Below are positions 26,501-38,000 of a stretch of DNA of 64,000 bases, piece by piece. The stretch lies in contig CAVUZJ010000002.1 in the NCBI GenBank assembly GCA_963745975.1, positions 1 through 64,000 of the forward strand, read 5' to 3'. Below the pieces are notes generated by a model. That model saw nothing but the letters and a program-made list of their open reading frames with translations, had not been told where the DNA came from and made no database searches. The position numbers were made by a program, and so were the translations under genes. The stretch's first letter is position 1, and each line of letters begins with the position of its first letter. Source of the stretch: JAKAWQ01 sp963745975. GTDB lineage: Bacteria; Pseudomonadota; Alphaproteobacteria; Acetobacterales; Acetobacteraceae.

Positions 26501-29213
26501 TGGTGCGACTGGTGCGACCGGCGCAACGGGTGCGACTGGAGCGACGGGCGCGACCGGTGCCACGGGCGCGACAGGGGCGACCGGGGCCACGGGTGCCACC
26601 GGAGCCACGGGTGCGACGGGTGCCACCGGAGCCACGGGCGCAACAGGTGCCACCGGGGCCACCGGCGCTACTGGCGCAACCGGTGCCACGGGGGCCACAG
26701 GCGCAACCGGAGCGACAGGCGCTACCGGGGCCACGGGCGCGACAGGCGCTACCGGCGCAACGGGTGCCACCGGGGCAACGGGCGCAACAGGCGCAACGGG
26801 TGCGACCGGAGCGACGGGTGCAACAGGCGCAACGGGTGCGACCGGAGCCACGGGTGCGACCGGAGCAACGGGTGCGACCGGAGCAACGGGTGCGACAGGT
26901 GCGACCGGGGCCACGGGTGCCACCGGCGCCACGGGTGCCACCGGCGCGACGGGTGCGACTGGGGCCACAGGTGCGACCGGGGCCACGGGTGCCACAGGCG
27001 CAACGGGTGCCACAGGAGCGACCGGCGCGACGGGCGCGACGGGCGCGACAGGCGCCACCGGCGCGACAGGTGCGACAGGCGCCACGGGCGCGACTGGAGC
27101 CACGGGTGCCACCGGCGCCACGGGTGCGACTGGAGCGACGGGCGCGACCGGTGCCACGGGCGCGACAGGGGCGACCGGGGCCACGGGTGCTACCGGAGCC
27201 ACGGGTGCGACGGGTGCCACCGGCGCTACTGGCGCAACCGGTGCCACGGGGGCCACAGGCGCAACCGGAGCGACAGGCGCTACCGGGGCCACGGGCGCGA
27301 CAGGCGCTACCGGCGCAACGGGTGCCACCGGGGCAACGGGCGCAACAGGCGCAACGGGTGCGACCGGAGCGACGGGTGCAACAGGCGCAACGGGTGCGAC
27401 CGGAGCCACGGGTGCGACCGGAGCAACGGGTGCGACCGGAGCAACGGGTGCGACCGGAGCAACGGGTGCCACTGGCGCAACCGGGGCCACAGGTGCGACC
27501 GGGGCCACGGGTGCCACAGGCGCAACGGGTGCCACAGGAGCGACCGGCGCCACGGGTGCGACCGGCGCAACGGGTGCGACAGGTGCGACCGGGGCCACGG
27601 GTGCCACCGGCGCCACGGGTGCCACCGGCGCGACGGGTGCGACTGGGGCCACAGGTGCGACCGGGGCCACGGGTGCCACAGGCGCAACGGGTGCCACAGG
27701 AGCGACCGGCGCCACGGGTGCGACAGGTGCGACCGGGGCCACAGGTGCGACTGGCGCTACAGGTGCGACCGGAGCTACAGGCGCGACGGGCGCGACGGGC
27801 GCGACAGGTGCGACCGGCGCGACAGGTGCGACCGGCGCAACGGGTGCGACAGGTGCGACGGGAGCGACGGGTGCGACAGGCGCCACCGGCGCGACAGGTG
27901 CGACAGGCGCCACGGGCGCGACTGGAGCCACGGGTGCCACCGGCGCCACGGGTGCGACTGGAGCGACGGGCGCGACCGGTGCCACGGGCGCGACAGGGGC
28001 GACCGGGGCCACGGGTGCCACCGGAGCCACGGGTGCGACGGGTGCCACCGGAGCCACGGGCGCAACAGGTGCCACCGGGGCCACCGGCGCTACTGGCGCA
28101 ACCGGTGCCACGGGGGCCACAGGCGCAACCGGAGCGACAGGCGCTACCGGGGCCACGGGCGCGACAGGCGCTACCGGCGCAACGGGTGCCACCGGGGCAA
28201 CGGGCGCAACAGGCGCAACGGGTGCGACCGGGGCCACGGGTGCGACCGGGGCCACGGGTGCGACAGGCGCGACTGGAGCCACGGGTGCCACCGGCGCGAC
28301 TGGAGCCACGGGTGCCACAGGTGCGACCGGCGCCACAGGCGCAACGGGTGCGACCGGAGCCACGGGTGCGACCGGAGCCACTGGAGCGACCGGCGCGACG
28401 GGTCCCACCGGCCCGACGGGGAACACCGGCCCGACGGGGAACACCGGTCCGACGGGGAACACGGGTCCGACCGGGAACACGGGTCCGACCGGGAACACGG
28501 GTCCGACCGGGAACACAGGTCCGACGGGGAACACGGGTCCGACGGGGAACACGGGTCCGACGGGGAACACCGGTCCGACGGGGAACACCGGTCCAACGGG
28601 GAACACCGGTCCAACGGGGAACACCGGTCCAACGGGGAACACCGGTCCGACGGGGAACACCGGTCCGACGGGGAACACCGGCCCGACGGGAGCCTCGGGT
28701 CCGACGGGGAACACCGGCCCGACGGGGAACACGGGTCCAACGGGGAACACCGGCCCGACGGGAGCCTCGGGTCCGACGGGGAACACGGGTCCGACGGGGA
28801 ACACCGGCCCGACGGGAACCACAGGTCCGACCGGCTCCTCGGTGGGCGCTACGGGTCCGACCGGCCCGACGGGAGCCTCGGGTCCGACCGGCCCGACCGG
28901 TCCGACCGGGCGCTCGTTCCTGCAGCAACTTTTCGACCGGCTCGGCTTCGGCGGCGGTGTCCTCGGCCTCTCGCAGAGCCCAAGCTTCGCCAACAATCAG
29001 AACGGTTCGAACACCACGAACCAGTCTGCTCTGACGACGCAGCAGGACACCGGCACGCAATCGCTCGGCAGCGCCTTCGGTGCGGCGAGCACCGAGCAGC
29101 CGGGCACGGCAGGAGGTGCGCTACAGCAGCCGGACGAGACTCAGACTGGCACCAAGGGGACGAGCCTCCCCGGCGAGCAGCCGAGTCAGTTCTGGCCGTT
29201 GCCGCCGCACTAA
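23578..29213 (+). CDS. Giant collagen-like Gly-X-Thr repeat protein (one base missing at 25193/25194)
   Basis: ATG 23578 follows GGGAG. Residues 1-96 form a beta-rich N-domain (TEVYVWALEDGSYVLLGTSD, VTAGDIVVEDNLGN). Then come about 1,510 residues of nearly pure Gly-Ala-Thr triplets, about 170 residues of Gly-Pro-Thr/Gly-Asn-Thr, and a unique 100-residue end (GRSFLQQLFDRLGFGGGVLG ... PSQFWPLPPH). At 25191 the motif GGAGCTACCGG seen elsewhere reads GGAGCACCGG. Restoring the T gives one frame of about 1,878 residues; as written the frame would leave the repeat and run on as Arg/Pro-rich sequence. No Sec signal is seen. A type I secretion operon follows directly, so export by that route is likely. 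Thr in the third triplet position is a known O-glycosylation site in bacterial collagens such as BclA. Confidence 0.85.
23866..28398 (+). repeat. (Gly-Ala-Thr)n coding repeat with long internal duplications
   Basis: About 4.5 kb of 9-bp units GGNGCNACN. Above this, long blocks recur nearly exactly: sequence starting at 23901 returns at 25673 (offset 1,772, or 1,773 after restoring the lost T), and sequence at 26581 returns at 28003 (offset 1,422). Offsets are multiples of 9, so whole triplets are copied. Both strands stay open for kilobases because the units contain no stop in any frame. Confidence 0.9.
28399..28910 (+). repeat. (Gly-Pro-Thr-Gly-Asn-Thr)n block
   Basis: About 28 copies of an 18-bp unit encoding GPTGNT, with a few GPTGAS variants near the end. 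Pro in position X stabilises a collagen triple helix far more than Ala, so this may be the nucleating clamp for the long Gly-Ala-Thr stalk. It joins the stalk to the C-terminal domain. Confidence 0.88.
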
Positions 29214-29256
29214 TGGGTCGGAATGGTCCGGCTGATCGGCGACGCGGGTCGCAGGG

Positions 29257-29290
29257 GGGCGGGCCTAGGCCTTCGGGCCGGGCCCGCCTT
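29257..29290 (+). terminator. Terminator or attenuator hairpin
   Basis: GGCGGGCC (29258-29265) pairs with GGCCCGCC (29281-29288). An inner GGCC-TTCG-GGCC stem carries a stable UUCG tetraloop. Only a short TT follows. It lies 44 bp after the collagen-like gene and 200 bp before the secretion ATPase, so it may limit read-through between highly and weakly expressed genes. Confidence 0.5.
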
Positions 29291-29489
29291 CCCCGCCTCG
29301 ACCGCACCCCGGAGTCCCCGAACTCGCTCAGACTTTGGGGAACGGCGGTACCCGCCGCCGTATTTCTTTTCGCAATCGATGCCGCGCTGGGGCATACTGC
29401 GCGTGATCGCACGGCGGTTGGCCGGCGCGAGTAGCCGGTTTATCGCCGCACGTCCGCTTCGGCCAGGATCGCCGTGAAGGGAACGAGGC

Positions 29490-31831
29490 GTGGGCAAATC
29501 CAAAGGAACCGGTCCGGGCCCCAAGGGGCGTGACTCGAAGGAGCGCATAGAGCCGCGTCTCGTGCGCGGCGTCGCCGCGGAACCGGTCCGGGCGATCGCG
29601 GGCCCAGTCCAACCGGCCGCCTCGCCCCACTCGGGTGACGACGAGCTACACCCCCGCCTGCGCGCGATCCTGCTTGCCGCCCGCTATTACGGCATGGAGC
29701 TCGATCCCGCGGACTTTCCGGATATTGCCCGCCCCGCCGCTCCCTCGGCCGCCTCGCTTTCTCTCTGGGCGCAAAACGCCGGCCTATGGTCGCGCGCCAT
29801 CCGCCTCAGCTGGCGCCATCTCCTGCACCTCCGCGATTCCGGCCCGGTGGTGCTGCTGTTCAACGACGGCGGGGCCGCCCTCTTCGTCGGCGTCAACGCC
29901 GAGCGTGGCGTGGTCCTCGTCAAGGACCCCACCGCCCCCGAAGGCGAGCCGCCGGTCGCCGTGGACGAGATGCGCCTCGCCAAGGCATGGTCCGGCGAGG
30001 CCATCCTGCTGCGCGCCGGCCGCGGCAAGGCCGAGGCCGACATACCCTTCTCCCTCGCCTGGCTCGCCCACCTTGTGCTCGGTGAGCGCAGGCTGCTCCG
30101 CAACATCGGCCTCGCCTCGCTCACCATCAGCTTGCTGACGATCATCCCGCCCCTCCTCGTAATGGTCGTCGTCAACAAGGTGCTCATCTACCAGAGCTAC
30201 TCGACGCTCGCTCTGCTCTCCATCATGCTCGCGATCTTCGTCGTCTACGAGACCGTGCTCGGCCACGCGCGCCGGCTCATCGTCATCACCGTCAGCGCGC
30301 GCATCGACGCAAAGCTCAATCTTCACATCTTCAATCGCCTGGTCCGCCTGTCGCTCGACTATTTCGAGCGCCACCCTGCCGGCGAGACGATGTCCCGCGT
30401 CAACCACGTGTAACAAGGTGCGCGAGTTCCTGAGCGGCAAGCTCCTCACCACCTTCCTCGACCTGATGACGCTCGTCGTCCTGCTGCCGTTCCTCTTCTT
30501 TCTGAACGCCACCCTCTCCTGGATCGTGCTCGTCTCAGCCGTCGTGATCGCGCTCATTATCGTTGCCTTCCTCAAGCCGCTCCGCGCCGCAACGCACCGC
30601 GTGATCCAATCCGAGATCGACAAGCACGCGGTGCTCGGCGAAACCGTCTTCGGCGTGAAGACCGTGAAGTCGATGGCGCTCGAGCCCGAGCGCAAGGCGC
30701 TCTGGGATTTACGGGTGGCGGAGGCCGGCCACGCCCGGATCGCCCTCGGCAAGATCGCCAACTGGCCGGAGACCCTCGTCACGCCTATCCAACGCTTCAT
30801 GTGGATCGGCGTCATCATGATCGGCGCCTATTTCGCGCTCTCGGATACCACCGGCTATATGGTCGGCAGCCTCTTCGCCTTCATGATGCTCTCCCAGCGC
30901 GTGTCGCAGCCGCTCGCCGGGATGGCCCACCTGATCACGGATTTCGAGGAGGTCGGCTGCGCCATCGGCGAGGCCGCCTACGTCCTCAACCGTCCGCTCG
31001 AGGCGGACGCCGCCTCCGGCGGCCTCCGCCCCAAATTGGCCGGCGCCATCAGCTTCGAGGACGTCACCTTCACGTATCCCGGCACCAAGACGCCCGCGCT
31101 CGACCGTCTCTCCTTCTCGATCCCGTCCGGCACCATGCTCGGCGTGGTCGGGCGCAGCGGCTCCGGAAAATCCACCCTCGCGCGCCTCCTTCAGGGCATC
31201 AACCGCGATTATTCCGGCTACATCAAGATCGACGGCACCGATCTGCGCGAGATCAATCTCCGCCACCTCCGCCAGAGCTTCGGCGTCGTCCTGCAGGACA
31301 ACTTCCTCTTCCGGGGCTCGATCCGCGAGAACATCATCTCCGGCCGGCCCGGCCTCACGCTCGACGACGTCGTCCGCGCCGCCCGCCTCGCCGGCGCCGA
31401 GGAATTCATCGAGCGCATGCCGAACGGATACGAAACCTACATCGAGGAAGGATCGCCGAACCTCTCCGGCGGCCAGCGCCAGCGGCTCGCGATCGCCCGG
31501 GCGCTGATCCGGGACCCGCGCATCCTCCTCCTCGACGAGGCGACGAGCGCGCTCGATCCCGAAATCGGAAGCGTTCGTTAACGCCAATCTGCTGCGCATC
31601 GCGGAAGGCCGGACGATGGTCATCGTCTCGCACCGCCTCTCCTCGCTCACCGAATGCGACCAGACCCTGGTGCTCGAGAACGGCAAGGCCGTCGACATCG
31701 CGCCCCACACGGTGCTGCTCGAGCGCTGCACCGTCTATCGCCAGCTCTGGGCGCAGCAGCACCGCCATCTCCAATCGCAAGGCCAGCGCCATGGCTCTCC
31801 CGCGCCTGCCCTCGTTGCCGGCGACGATTGA
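29490..31831 (+). pseudogene. Type I secretion ABC transporter (HlyB-like), two single-base insertions
   Basis: Three consecutive frames form one exporter of about 780 residues. Residues 50-160 are a C39-like domain without the catalytic Cys (HPRLRAILLAARYYGMEL, VVLLFNDGGAALFVG), as in HlyB. Transmembrane helices follow (IGLASLTISLLTIIPPLLVM). At 30412 an extra A turns VNHVYKVREF into a stop; at 31570 an extra A in CCGAAATCGG shifts DPESEAF. NBD motifs: Walker A GRSGSGKSTL, Q-loop VLQDNFLF, signature LSGGQRQR, Walker B RILLLDEATS, H-loop IVSHRLS. The lack of any other decay suggests sequencing error or very recent mutation. It would export the collagen-like protein made just upstream. Confidence 0.9.
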
Positions 31832-33203
31832 CCTCGCGGACCCCAGGAAAGATCCGGCGCTGCCGGTGATCCTGGAGTTCCAGTCGCCCTCCACCGCGGT
31901 GGTTGCCGCCCCGGTCCCGCGGTTCGCCCGCGGCATGATATGGATTATCACCAGCCTCTTCGCCGCCATTATCCTCGCAGCCGGAACCATCAAGGTGGAT
32001 CAGGTCGTTGCGGCTGAGGGCGAAATGATCTCGCGGGTACCGACGCTCGTCGTCCAGCCCTTCGATACCTCGATCGTCCGCTCGATCGACGTTCACGTCG
32101 GCGAGAGGGTGCGCGCCGGCCAAATCCTCGGCAGGCTCGATCCCACCTTCGCCTCCGCCGACCTCGGTGCCCTGACGGCCCAGGCCTCGTACCTCCAAGC
32201 ACTCGTCGCGCGGCTCAGGGCGGAAGCATTGAACAAACCGTTCACATCTACGGGCGCCGACCATGATCTCGTCTTGCAGGAGGCGATTTATGCCGAGCGT
32301 CAGTCGCAGTATCGCGACCAAATGGAGAACTACAACCAGACGATCGCCCAGTTGGAGGCCCAGATCGTCGGTGCCGATTCCGACGCCGCCGAATTCTACA
32401 AGCGTATGCAGATAGCAGGCGATGTCCAGAGCATGCGTCAGGAGCTCGAAAAGCTTCAGGCCGGCAGCAAGCTCGATGTGCTGGTCGCGCAGGACAACCT
32501 GACCGAAATGGAGCGCCAGTACCTAAGCGCCGTCCAAACCGCCAACGCAGCACGGCACAGTCTCGCCGCCCAGTTGGCCGCCCGCAACGGCTACGTCCAG
32601 TCCTGGCACGCCGACGCCGCGGAGCAGCTCTCCGACAACTTGAGCAAGCTTTCGAATGCCAGCGAGCAGCTCCGCAAGGCCGAGCTTCACCGTAAACTCG
32701 TCGTGCTCCGCGCCGATCGGAACGCAATCGTGCTCACCGTCGCGAAGGTCTCCGTGGGCTCGGTCGTGCAAACCGCGGACCAGCTTTTCACCCTCATGCC
32801 GACCGACGCGCCGCTCGAGGTCGAGGCCAACGTCCCCGGTGACCAGGCGGGCTACGTCCACGTCGGCGATCCCGTTGCGATCAAGTTCGCGACCTTCCCC
32901 TTCACCCGTTACGGCCTCGCCTACGGCACGCTCCGCATCGTCGCCGCGAACAGCTACACCGCCCAGAACGCGCAGCAGAACCAGACCAACGCCCTGCCGC
33001 TCCCGCCCACGGACACCATGCCCTTTTACACCGCCCGGATCGCGCTCGACCGCGTCGCCCTGCATGGCACGCCCAAGGGCATGCATCTGATGCCGGGCAT
33101 GCCGGTCGAGGCCGACATCAAGGTCGGCCGTCAGACCGTCCTGCAATATCTCTTGCAGCGCGTTCTTCCCGTCGCCCGCAACGCGATGCACGAGCCGGGA
33201 TGA
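31791..33203 (+). CDS. HlyD-family membrane-fusion protein
   Basis: 470 residues from ATG 31791, overlapping the end of the ABC transporter by 41 bp. A cytoplasmic N-terminus leads to one membrane span (MIWIITSLFAAIILAAGTI), then the split lipoyl domain (VVQPFDTSIVRSIDVHVGER, VRAGQILGRLDPTF), a long coiled-coil hairpin (residues about 150-300, RQSQYRDQMENYNQTIAQLE) and the beta-barrel (LMPTDAPLEVEANVPGDQAG). This is the periplasmic adaptor that joins the ABC exporter to an outer-membrane channel. No TolC-like gene is in the window. The gene is intact. Confidence 0.93.
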   Translation: MALPRLPSLPATIDLADPRKDPALPVILEFQSPSTAVVAAPVPRFARGMIWIITSLFAAIILAAGTIKVDQVVAAEGEMISRVPTLVVQPFDTSIVRSIDVHVGERVRAGQILGRLDPTFASADLGALTAQASYLQALVARLRAEALNKPFTSTGADHDLVLQEAIYAERQSQYRDQMENYNQTIAQLEAQIVGADSDAAEFYKRMQIAGDVQSMRQELEKLQAGSKLDVLVAQDNLTEMERQYLSAVQTANAARHSLAAQLAARNGYVQSWHADAAEQLSDNLSKLSNASEQLRKAELHRKLVVLRADRNAIVLTVAKVSVGSVVQTADQLFTLMPTDAPLEVEANVPGDQAGYVHVGDPVAIKFATFPFTRYGLAYGTLRIVAANSYTAQNAQQNQTNALPLPPTDTMPFYTARIALDRVALHGTPKGMHLMPGMPVEADIKVGRQTVLQYLLQRVLPVARNAMHEPG

Positions 33204-33258
33204 CACGGAGCGCCGAGCCGCCGAACCGCCGCCCAAGGCGCGCTGAACGACGCTGACG

Positions 33259-35046
33259 ATGGCGCTCCTGCAAAGCCTCGCCGCGTCCGTCTCTCCCCGC
33301 GCCGCGCTGCAGGAGGGCGAGCGCCTCGCCGCCGGCCACCGGCTGCCGGAGGCCTTCCGCCTCTTCGCGCGCGCCGCGCGCTCCGGACTACTCGAAGCCG
33401 AATACCGCGTCGGCCGCTGCTATCTCGAAGGCGCCGGCGTTCCCGTAAGCCGCGGCGACGCGGTGGCCTGGCTCGAGCGCGCCGCCCAAGGCGGCCACGC
33501 GGAGTCGCAAGCGCTTCTCGCGACCCTCTGCCTGCAAGGCTTGGCGCGCGCCGATTCCAATGGCTCCAGCGAACGGCCGGGCGCCTTGTTCTCCAGCAAT
33601 CGATTCTCGGCCGAACCGGATTTCATTTCTGCATCGAAATGGGCGACCCCCGCCGCCGAAGCCGGTCTGGCGGATGCCCAGGCCGTCCTCGGCTTCATCC
33701 TTACCTCCGGCCCAGCCGAGATGCGCGATCTCGAGGCCGCCGCTCGCATGTACAGGAGGGCCGCTCTGGCCGGCTCTCCGCAGGGAGCGCTGGGCTACGC
33801 TCTCGCGCTCGCACGCCACGCGAAGACCGAAGCAGAGCACGCGAAGGTCGCGCACTGGCTGCGCCAAGCCGCCGCCACCGGCCTGCCGACTGCGCTCTAC
33901 CTGCTCGGCCTGATGACCGAGCGCGGCGCCGGCGTGCCGGCCGATCGTGCCGCCGCTCTCGCGCTTTTCCGCGACGCGGCCGAGAAGGGAAGCCGCCCGG
34001 CCCAGCTCCGCTGGGGCTCGGCGCTGCTGCACGGGGACGGAGTCAAGACGAACCAGCTCGAAGGCGAATCCTGGCTGCGCAAGGCAGCCCTTGCCGGCGA
34101 GGCCGAGGCCGCCGCTTGTCTCGGCGATCTCTACGCCCGCGGCGGCAACCTTCCGCCCAATTACAGCGAGGCGGTCGCCTGGTTCCAGCGTGCCGCCGCC
34201 GCCGGCCACGCGGGCGCCGCCCGCGCCCTCGGCATGCTCTATCTCACCGGCGCCGGCCTGCCGCGGGACCGGAACGAAGCCGCCCGCTGGCTCCGCCAAT
34301 CCGCCGCCGGCGGCGATGAGCAGGCGCGCGCCGAGCTCGGCAATCTCTTGCTCAAGGGCAGCGGCGAGAGCGAAGACGCGAACCACGCGCGCGCCTGGTT
34401 CGAGGAGGGGGCCGCCGCCGGCGATCTGCTCGCCGCCTTCAATTTCGGCGTCTGCCTCGCGCAAGGCGTCGGGATCGACCGGGACGATCGCGCCGCCGCC
34501 GAATGGATCCGCCGCGCCGCCGGCGGCGTCGTGGACGCGCAGTACTGGTATGGCCGCATGCTCCTCGAGGGCCGCGGCGTCCCTCCGTCGCCCGAGGAAG
34601 GCCGCGCCTGGGTCGCCCGCGCCGCCGAGAACGGAATGGTCGAGGCCAAGGTCGCCTTCGCGCAGCTTCTGGTCGATGGTCTCGGCGGACCGCGCGACCA
34701 TCCGGGCGCGCTCGCGCTTTTCCGCGAGGCCGCGGAGCAGGGACACGTCGGCGCCATGTTCGGCCTCGCCGCCATGCTCGGCGGCGGGCACGACGTGCCC
34801 GCCGATCGCCCCGCCGCGCAGCGCTGGTTCCTCGCCGCCGCCGAGCGCGGGCACGCTCACGCGCAGCTCATGCTCGGCCGCTCCCTCGCCGGCGGCCTCG
34901 CCGGGGACCCCGATCCCGAACAGGCCCGCCTCTGGCTCGAGCGCGCGCTCGCCCAAGGCGTTGAAGAAGCACGCGACGATCTCGATGCCGTGCCGATCCC
35001 ACGGGACGCCCAGGTCGGCGTCGAGCCAGCGGCTCCGGGCCTATGA
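33259..35046 (+). CDS. Sel1-like repeat protein
   Basis: 595 residues of about 13 Sel1-type helical repeats, consensus A..LG.LY..G.GV..D...A..W...AA..G (for example YRVGRCYLEGAGVPVSRGDA, LGLMTERGAGVPADRAAALA). No signal peptide is evident, so it is probably a cytoplasmic scaffold. It starts 55 bp after HlyD, and its stop overlaps the ATG of the large glycosyltransferase (ATGA), so translation is coupled. A role in gathering the glycosylation enzymes or presenting the substrate at the exporter is inference. Confidence 0.88.
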   Translation: MALLQSLAASVSPRAALQEGERLAAGHRLPEAFRLFARAARSGLLEAEYRVGRCYLEGAGVPVSRGDAVAWLERAAQGGHAESQALLATLCLQGLARADSNGSSERPGALFSSNRFSAEPDFISASKWATPAAEAGLADAQAVLGFILTSGPAEMRDLEAAARMYRRAALAGSPQGALGYALALARHAKTEAEHAKVAHWLRQAAATGLPTALYLLGLMTERGAGVPADRAAALALFRDAAEKGSRPAQLRWGSALLHGDGVKTNQLEGESWLRKAALAGEAEAAACLGDLYARGGNLPPNYSEAVAWFQRAAAAGHAGAARALGMLYLTGAGLPRDRNEAARWLRQSAAGGDEQARAELGNLLLKGSGESEDANHARAWFEEGAAAGDLLAAFNFGVCLAQGVGIDRDDRAAAEWIRRAAGGVVDAQYWYGRMLLEGRGVPPSPEEGRAWVARAAENGMVEAKVAFAQLLVDGLGGPRDHPGALALFREAAEQGHVGAMFGLAAMLGGGHDVPADRPAAQRWFLAAAERGHAHAQLMLGRSLAGGLAGDPDPEQARLWLERALAQGVEEARDDLDAVPIPRDAQVGVEPAAPGL

Positions 35047-38000
35047 GGGCGGGCGCGGAGATGCCCACGTTGGCGGCCGATGGACCCACGATAACGAACC
35101 CCAAGGCGCTCTGCCTCAACATGATCGTCAAGAACGAGATGGCGAACCTCGAGCGGTGCCTTCGCTCTGTCGCCGACTACATCGCCTGCTGGGTCATCGG
35201 CGATACCGGGTCCACGGACGGCACCCAGGACTTCATCGCCTCGTTCTTCGCCGACCGCGGTATCCCCGGCGAACTCCACAGTTTCCCGTTCGAGAATTTC
35301 GAGCAGGCACGCAACGCTGCGCTCGATTGCGCCTACGCTTCGCCGCTTGCCTACGACTACCTGCTGCTCACCGATGCGGACATGGAGCTCGTGGTCGAGG
35401 ATCGCGACTTCCGGAGCAAGCTCGACGCGCCAGCCTACAAGCTCCTGCAGCGCTCGAGTATGACCTATTGGAATTCGCGCCTCGCGCGCCGCGATGCAGG
35501 CGCCCACTACCGCGGCGTCACTCACGAATACCTTGAAGTGCGTGAACCCGGAACGAGGCTCTACGGCGTTTGGTTCAAGGACCATGCCACCGGCGCCAAT
35601 CGCAAGGACAAGTTCGAGCGCGACATCAGGCTGCTGCTCGAAGCACTGAAGCAGGAGCCGGAGAACACGCGGTACTGGTTCTATCTCGCTCAGTCCTACC
35701 GCGATTCCGGACGCTTTCAGGACGCGGCCGATGCCTACACGAAGCGCATTGGGACGGGCGGCTCGAACGAGGAGGTCTGGTATTCCCGGCTGCAGCGCGC
35801 GCGCTGCCTGAGAGAGCTGAAGGACGAGAGCGGCTTCATCCGAGAAGCGATCGAGGCCTTCAATGCGCGCCCGCATCGTGCCGAACCGCTCTACGATCTC
35901 GCACGGTTCTATCGCGAGCGCGGGATGACCCAGGCAAGTGTGCTTTTCGCCGAAGAGGGCCTCGCAATTCCGTGGCCCGAACAAGACATGCTCTTCATCC
36001 TGCATTTCGTTTACACCTGGGGATTGCACGAGGAATATTCGATCGCCGCCAACTACTCCGGCGATCCCGTCCGCAAGGAGCGCGGGCACGCCGCATGCAA
36101 CTGGCTCGCGCTCAATCGGACCATCCCCGCGCGGCCGCGCGATCTCGCGCGCTGGAATCTCTTCTTCTATCTCAAGCCCGCCAATGCACTGATGCCGTCA
36201 TTTGCCGCACAACCCGTCGGCTTCACACCACCCGACGCGTACCGCCTGGCGGAGGCATCCGTTGCGCGGCGCAATGGAGAGCTCCTGCTCCTGCAACGCG
36301 CCGTCAATTTCGCAGTCGCGGACGATGGGCAATATCGCACCGCGAACGACGAGCCGATTCACGCCCGGAATTTCCTTCTGCGCCTGACCGACGATCTGAA
36401 CATGCATTCCTCGTCCGAGATCCTGCCGCCCACCGGCAAGCTCGATGAGGCCGGCCCGCTCGCCTCCGGATACGAGGACCTCAGGCTGTTCGCCTGGCGT
36501 GACGCGCTCTGGTGCTCAGCGATCAGCCGGGAGCCAACCCCGGACGGTTGGTGCCAACACGTACTCGCCCGGATCGATGATGGCGTCAGCGGCGCCTCCT
36601 TCTTCACCGAATGCCGACCGCTCCACGCGCGTCGGCCCGCCCGGCCCGAGAAGAACTGGATACCGCGCGCCACCGGCGACACCCTGCAGTTCATCTCCCG
36701 TTGCGATCCCACCCGTATCGTCGACGACGAAGACCGGACGATCACCGAAACCGCACCTGCGATCGCCGCCGAGCAGTTCGACGGCGCCTCGCAGACGATC
36801 GCCTTCGACGGTGGCTGGCTCGCCTTGGTACGGGAGCTATCCGTGCGCGACAAGCGACGGTACTGCCAGCACCGGTTCGTCTGGTTCGACGGCGGAAATG
36901 CGCTGCGTCGTCTAAGCCGGGCGTTCTACCTCAACAAGCAAGGAACTGAATTGGTGGGCGGCCTCGCCTGGCATCCCGACGGCGAGCGCCTTGTCCTCTC
37001 CTTTGGCGTTGACGGCCGGGAATCCTGGCTGGCCACGGTCCAGGCCAGCGAAGTCGGCAAAGTCCTGGAAGACGCCGAGCAACTCCCCTCGGGCTCGCCC
37101 GTGTCGCCGGCCCGCGCTTCCGCTCCCGCGTCGCCGCCCGCGCTCGTTCGTTCCGGTCGCGCTTTCGCGCTGTTCGATACTCTGGTGGCCCGCCGCTGCG
37201 TCTATCCGCGGGTCATCTTCGAGATCGTCGAGCGCGCCTCCGGTCGCCCCGGCTTCACCGAGGCGCGCGTTTGCGCAGAGGCCGATCTGGACGGCAAAAC
37301 GCGGAACTACACGATCGACGACATCTATCGGGAGCTTGCCGCCAACTTTAGCATCTCCGAGCAAGAAGCCGAGCGGCTCAAGTCCCTCGAGCTTGCCACT
37401 GAGCAGGACAATCTCTTCGCAATTGCCGAGCATTGCCGCGAAGTCGGGCCTGACGACGTCGTCGTCTCGGACACTTACCTGCCTGGATCGTGGTTGATAC
37501 CCGCGGCTCGGGAATTGTGCCGCATCCGACCCCGCATGTTCGCCCTTTCCTCCCGCGGCAAGCGGACCGGCGCGGTCTGGCCCGCGCTACGCGGCAGCGT
37601 ACAGCTCACCGAACACCTCGGCGCCGATCTCGTGACCGACGTTGAATCCGCCCGGCTCGCAGGTATTCCCGCCCGCCTTACCACCGTCGCGCGCCGCACC
37701 CGGATCGAGGATGAGCTCGCCGATAGGGGCTTCGTTCCGCTGTCCAACCTGATACGTGAAGCCCGGCTCACTACCTCGACCGACGACGCCGCCCTGCGCG
37801 ACGCGCAGCTTGCCCAGATCCAGCTCAATTTTCCGCTGCTCTTCCTCGCCACCCTCCAAATGCGGAAACTGGCGACGATCCGGAAGTGGGACAATGTCCT
37901 GATGGCCGGGCCCCACTGCCATCTCTGGAACGACCTCTACAACGGCCTGCGGCCGGGGCTCCCGGGCGCTCCCCCCGCGAGCTACTTCTACGGTAGCCAC

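Noticed and set aside
23866..28910. Tandem array taken as a CRISPR or satellite
   Set aside because: There are no spacers, the period is 9 or 18 bp, and it is translated as collagen-like triplets.
23733..29060. 1,775-residue and 1,279-residue minus-strand frames (Gly-Ala-Pro-Val type and Arg/Gly/Thr-rich)
   Set aside because: Shadows of the 9-bp coding repeat, which has no stop in any frame. They lack a ribosome site, and the plus strand has a real N- and C-domain.
30801..31790. Long N-terminal extension of the HlyD frame
   Set aside because: Arg/Pro-rich out-of-frame reading of the ABC transporter; HlyD begins at ATG 31791.
33388..34956. 522-residue minus-strand frame
   Set aside because: Antisense to regular Sel1 repeats; its periodicity merely mirrors them.
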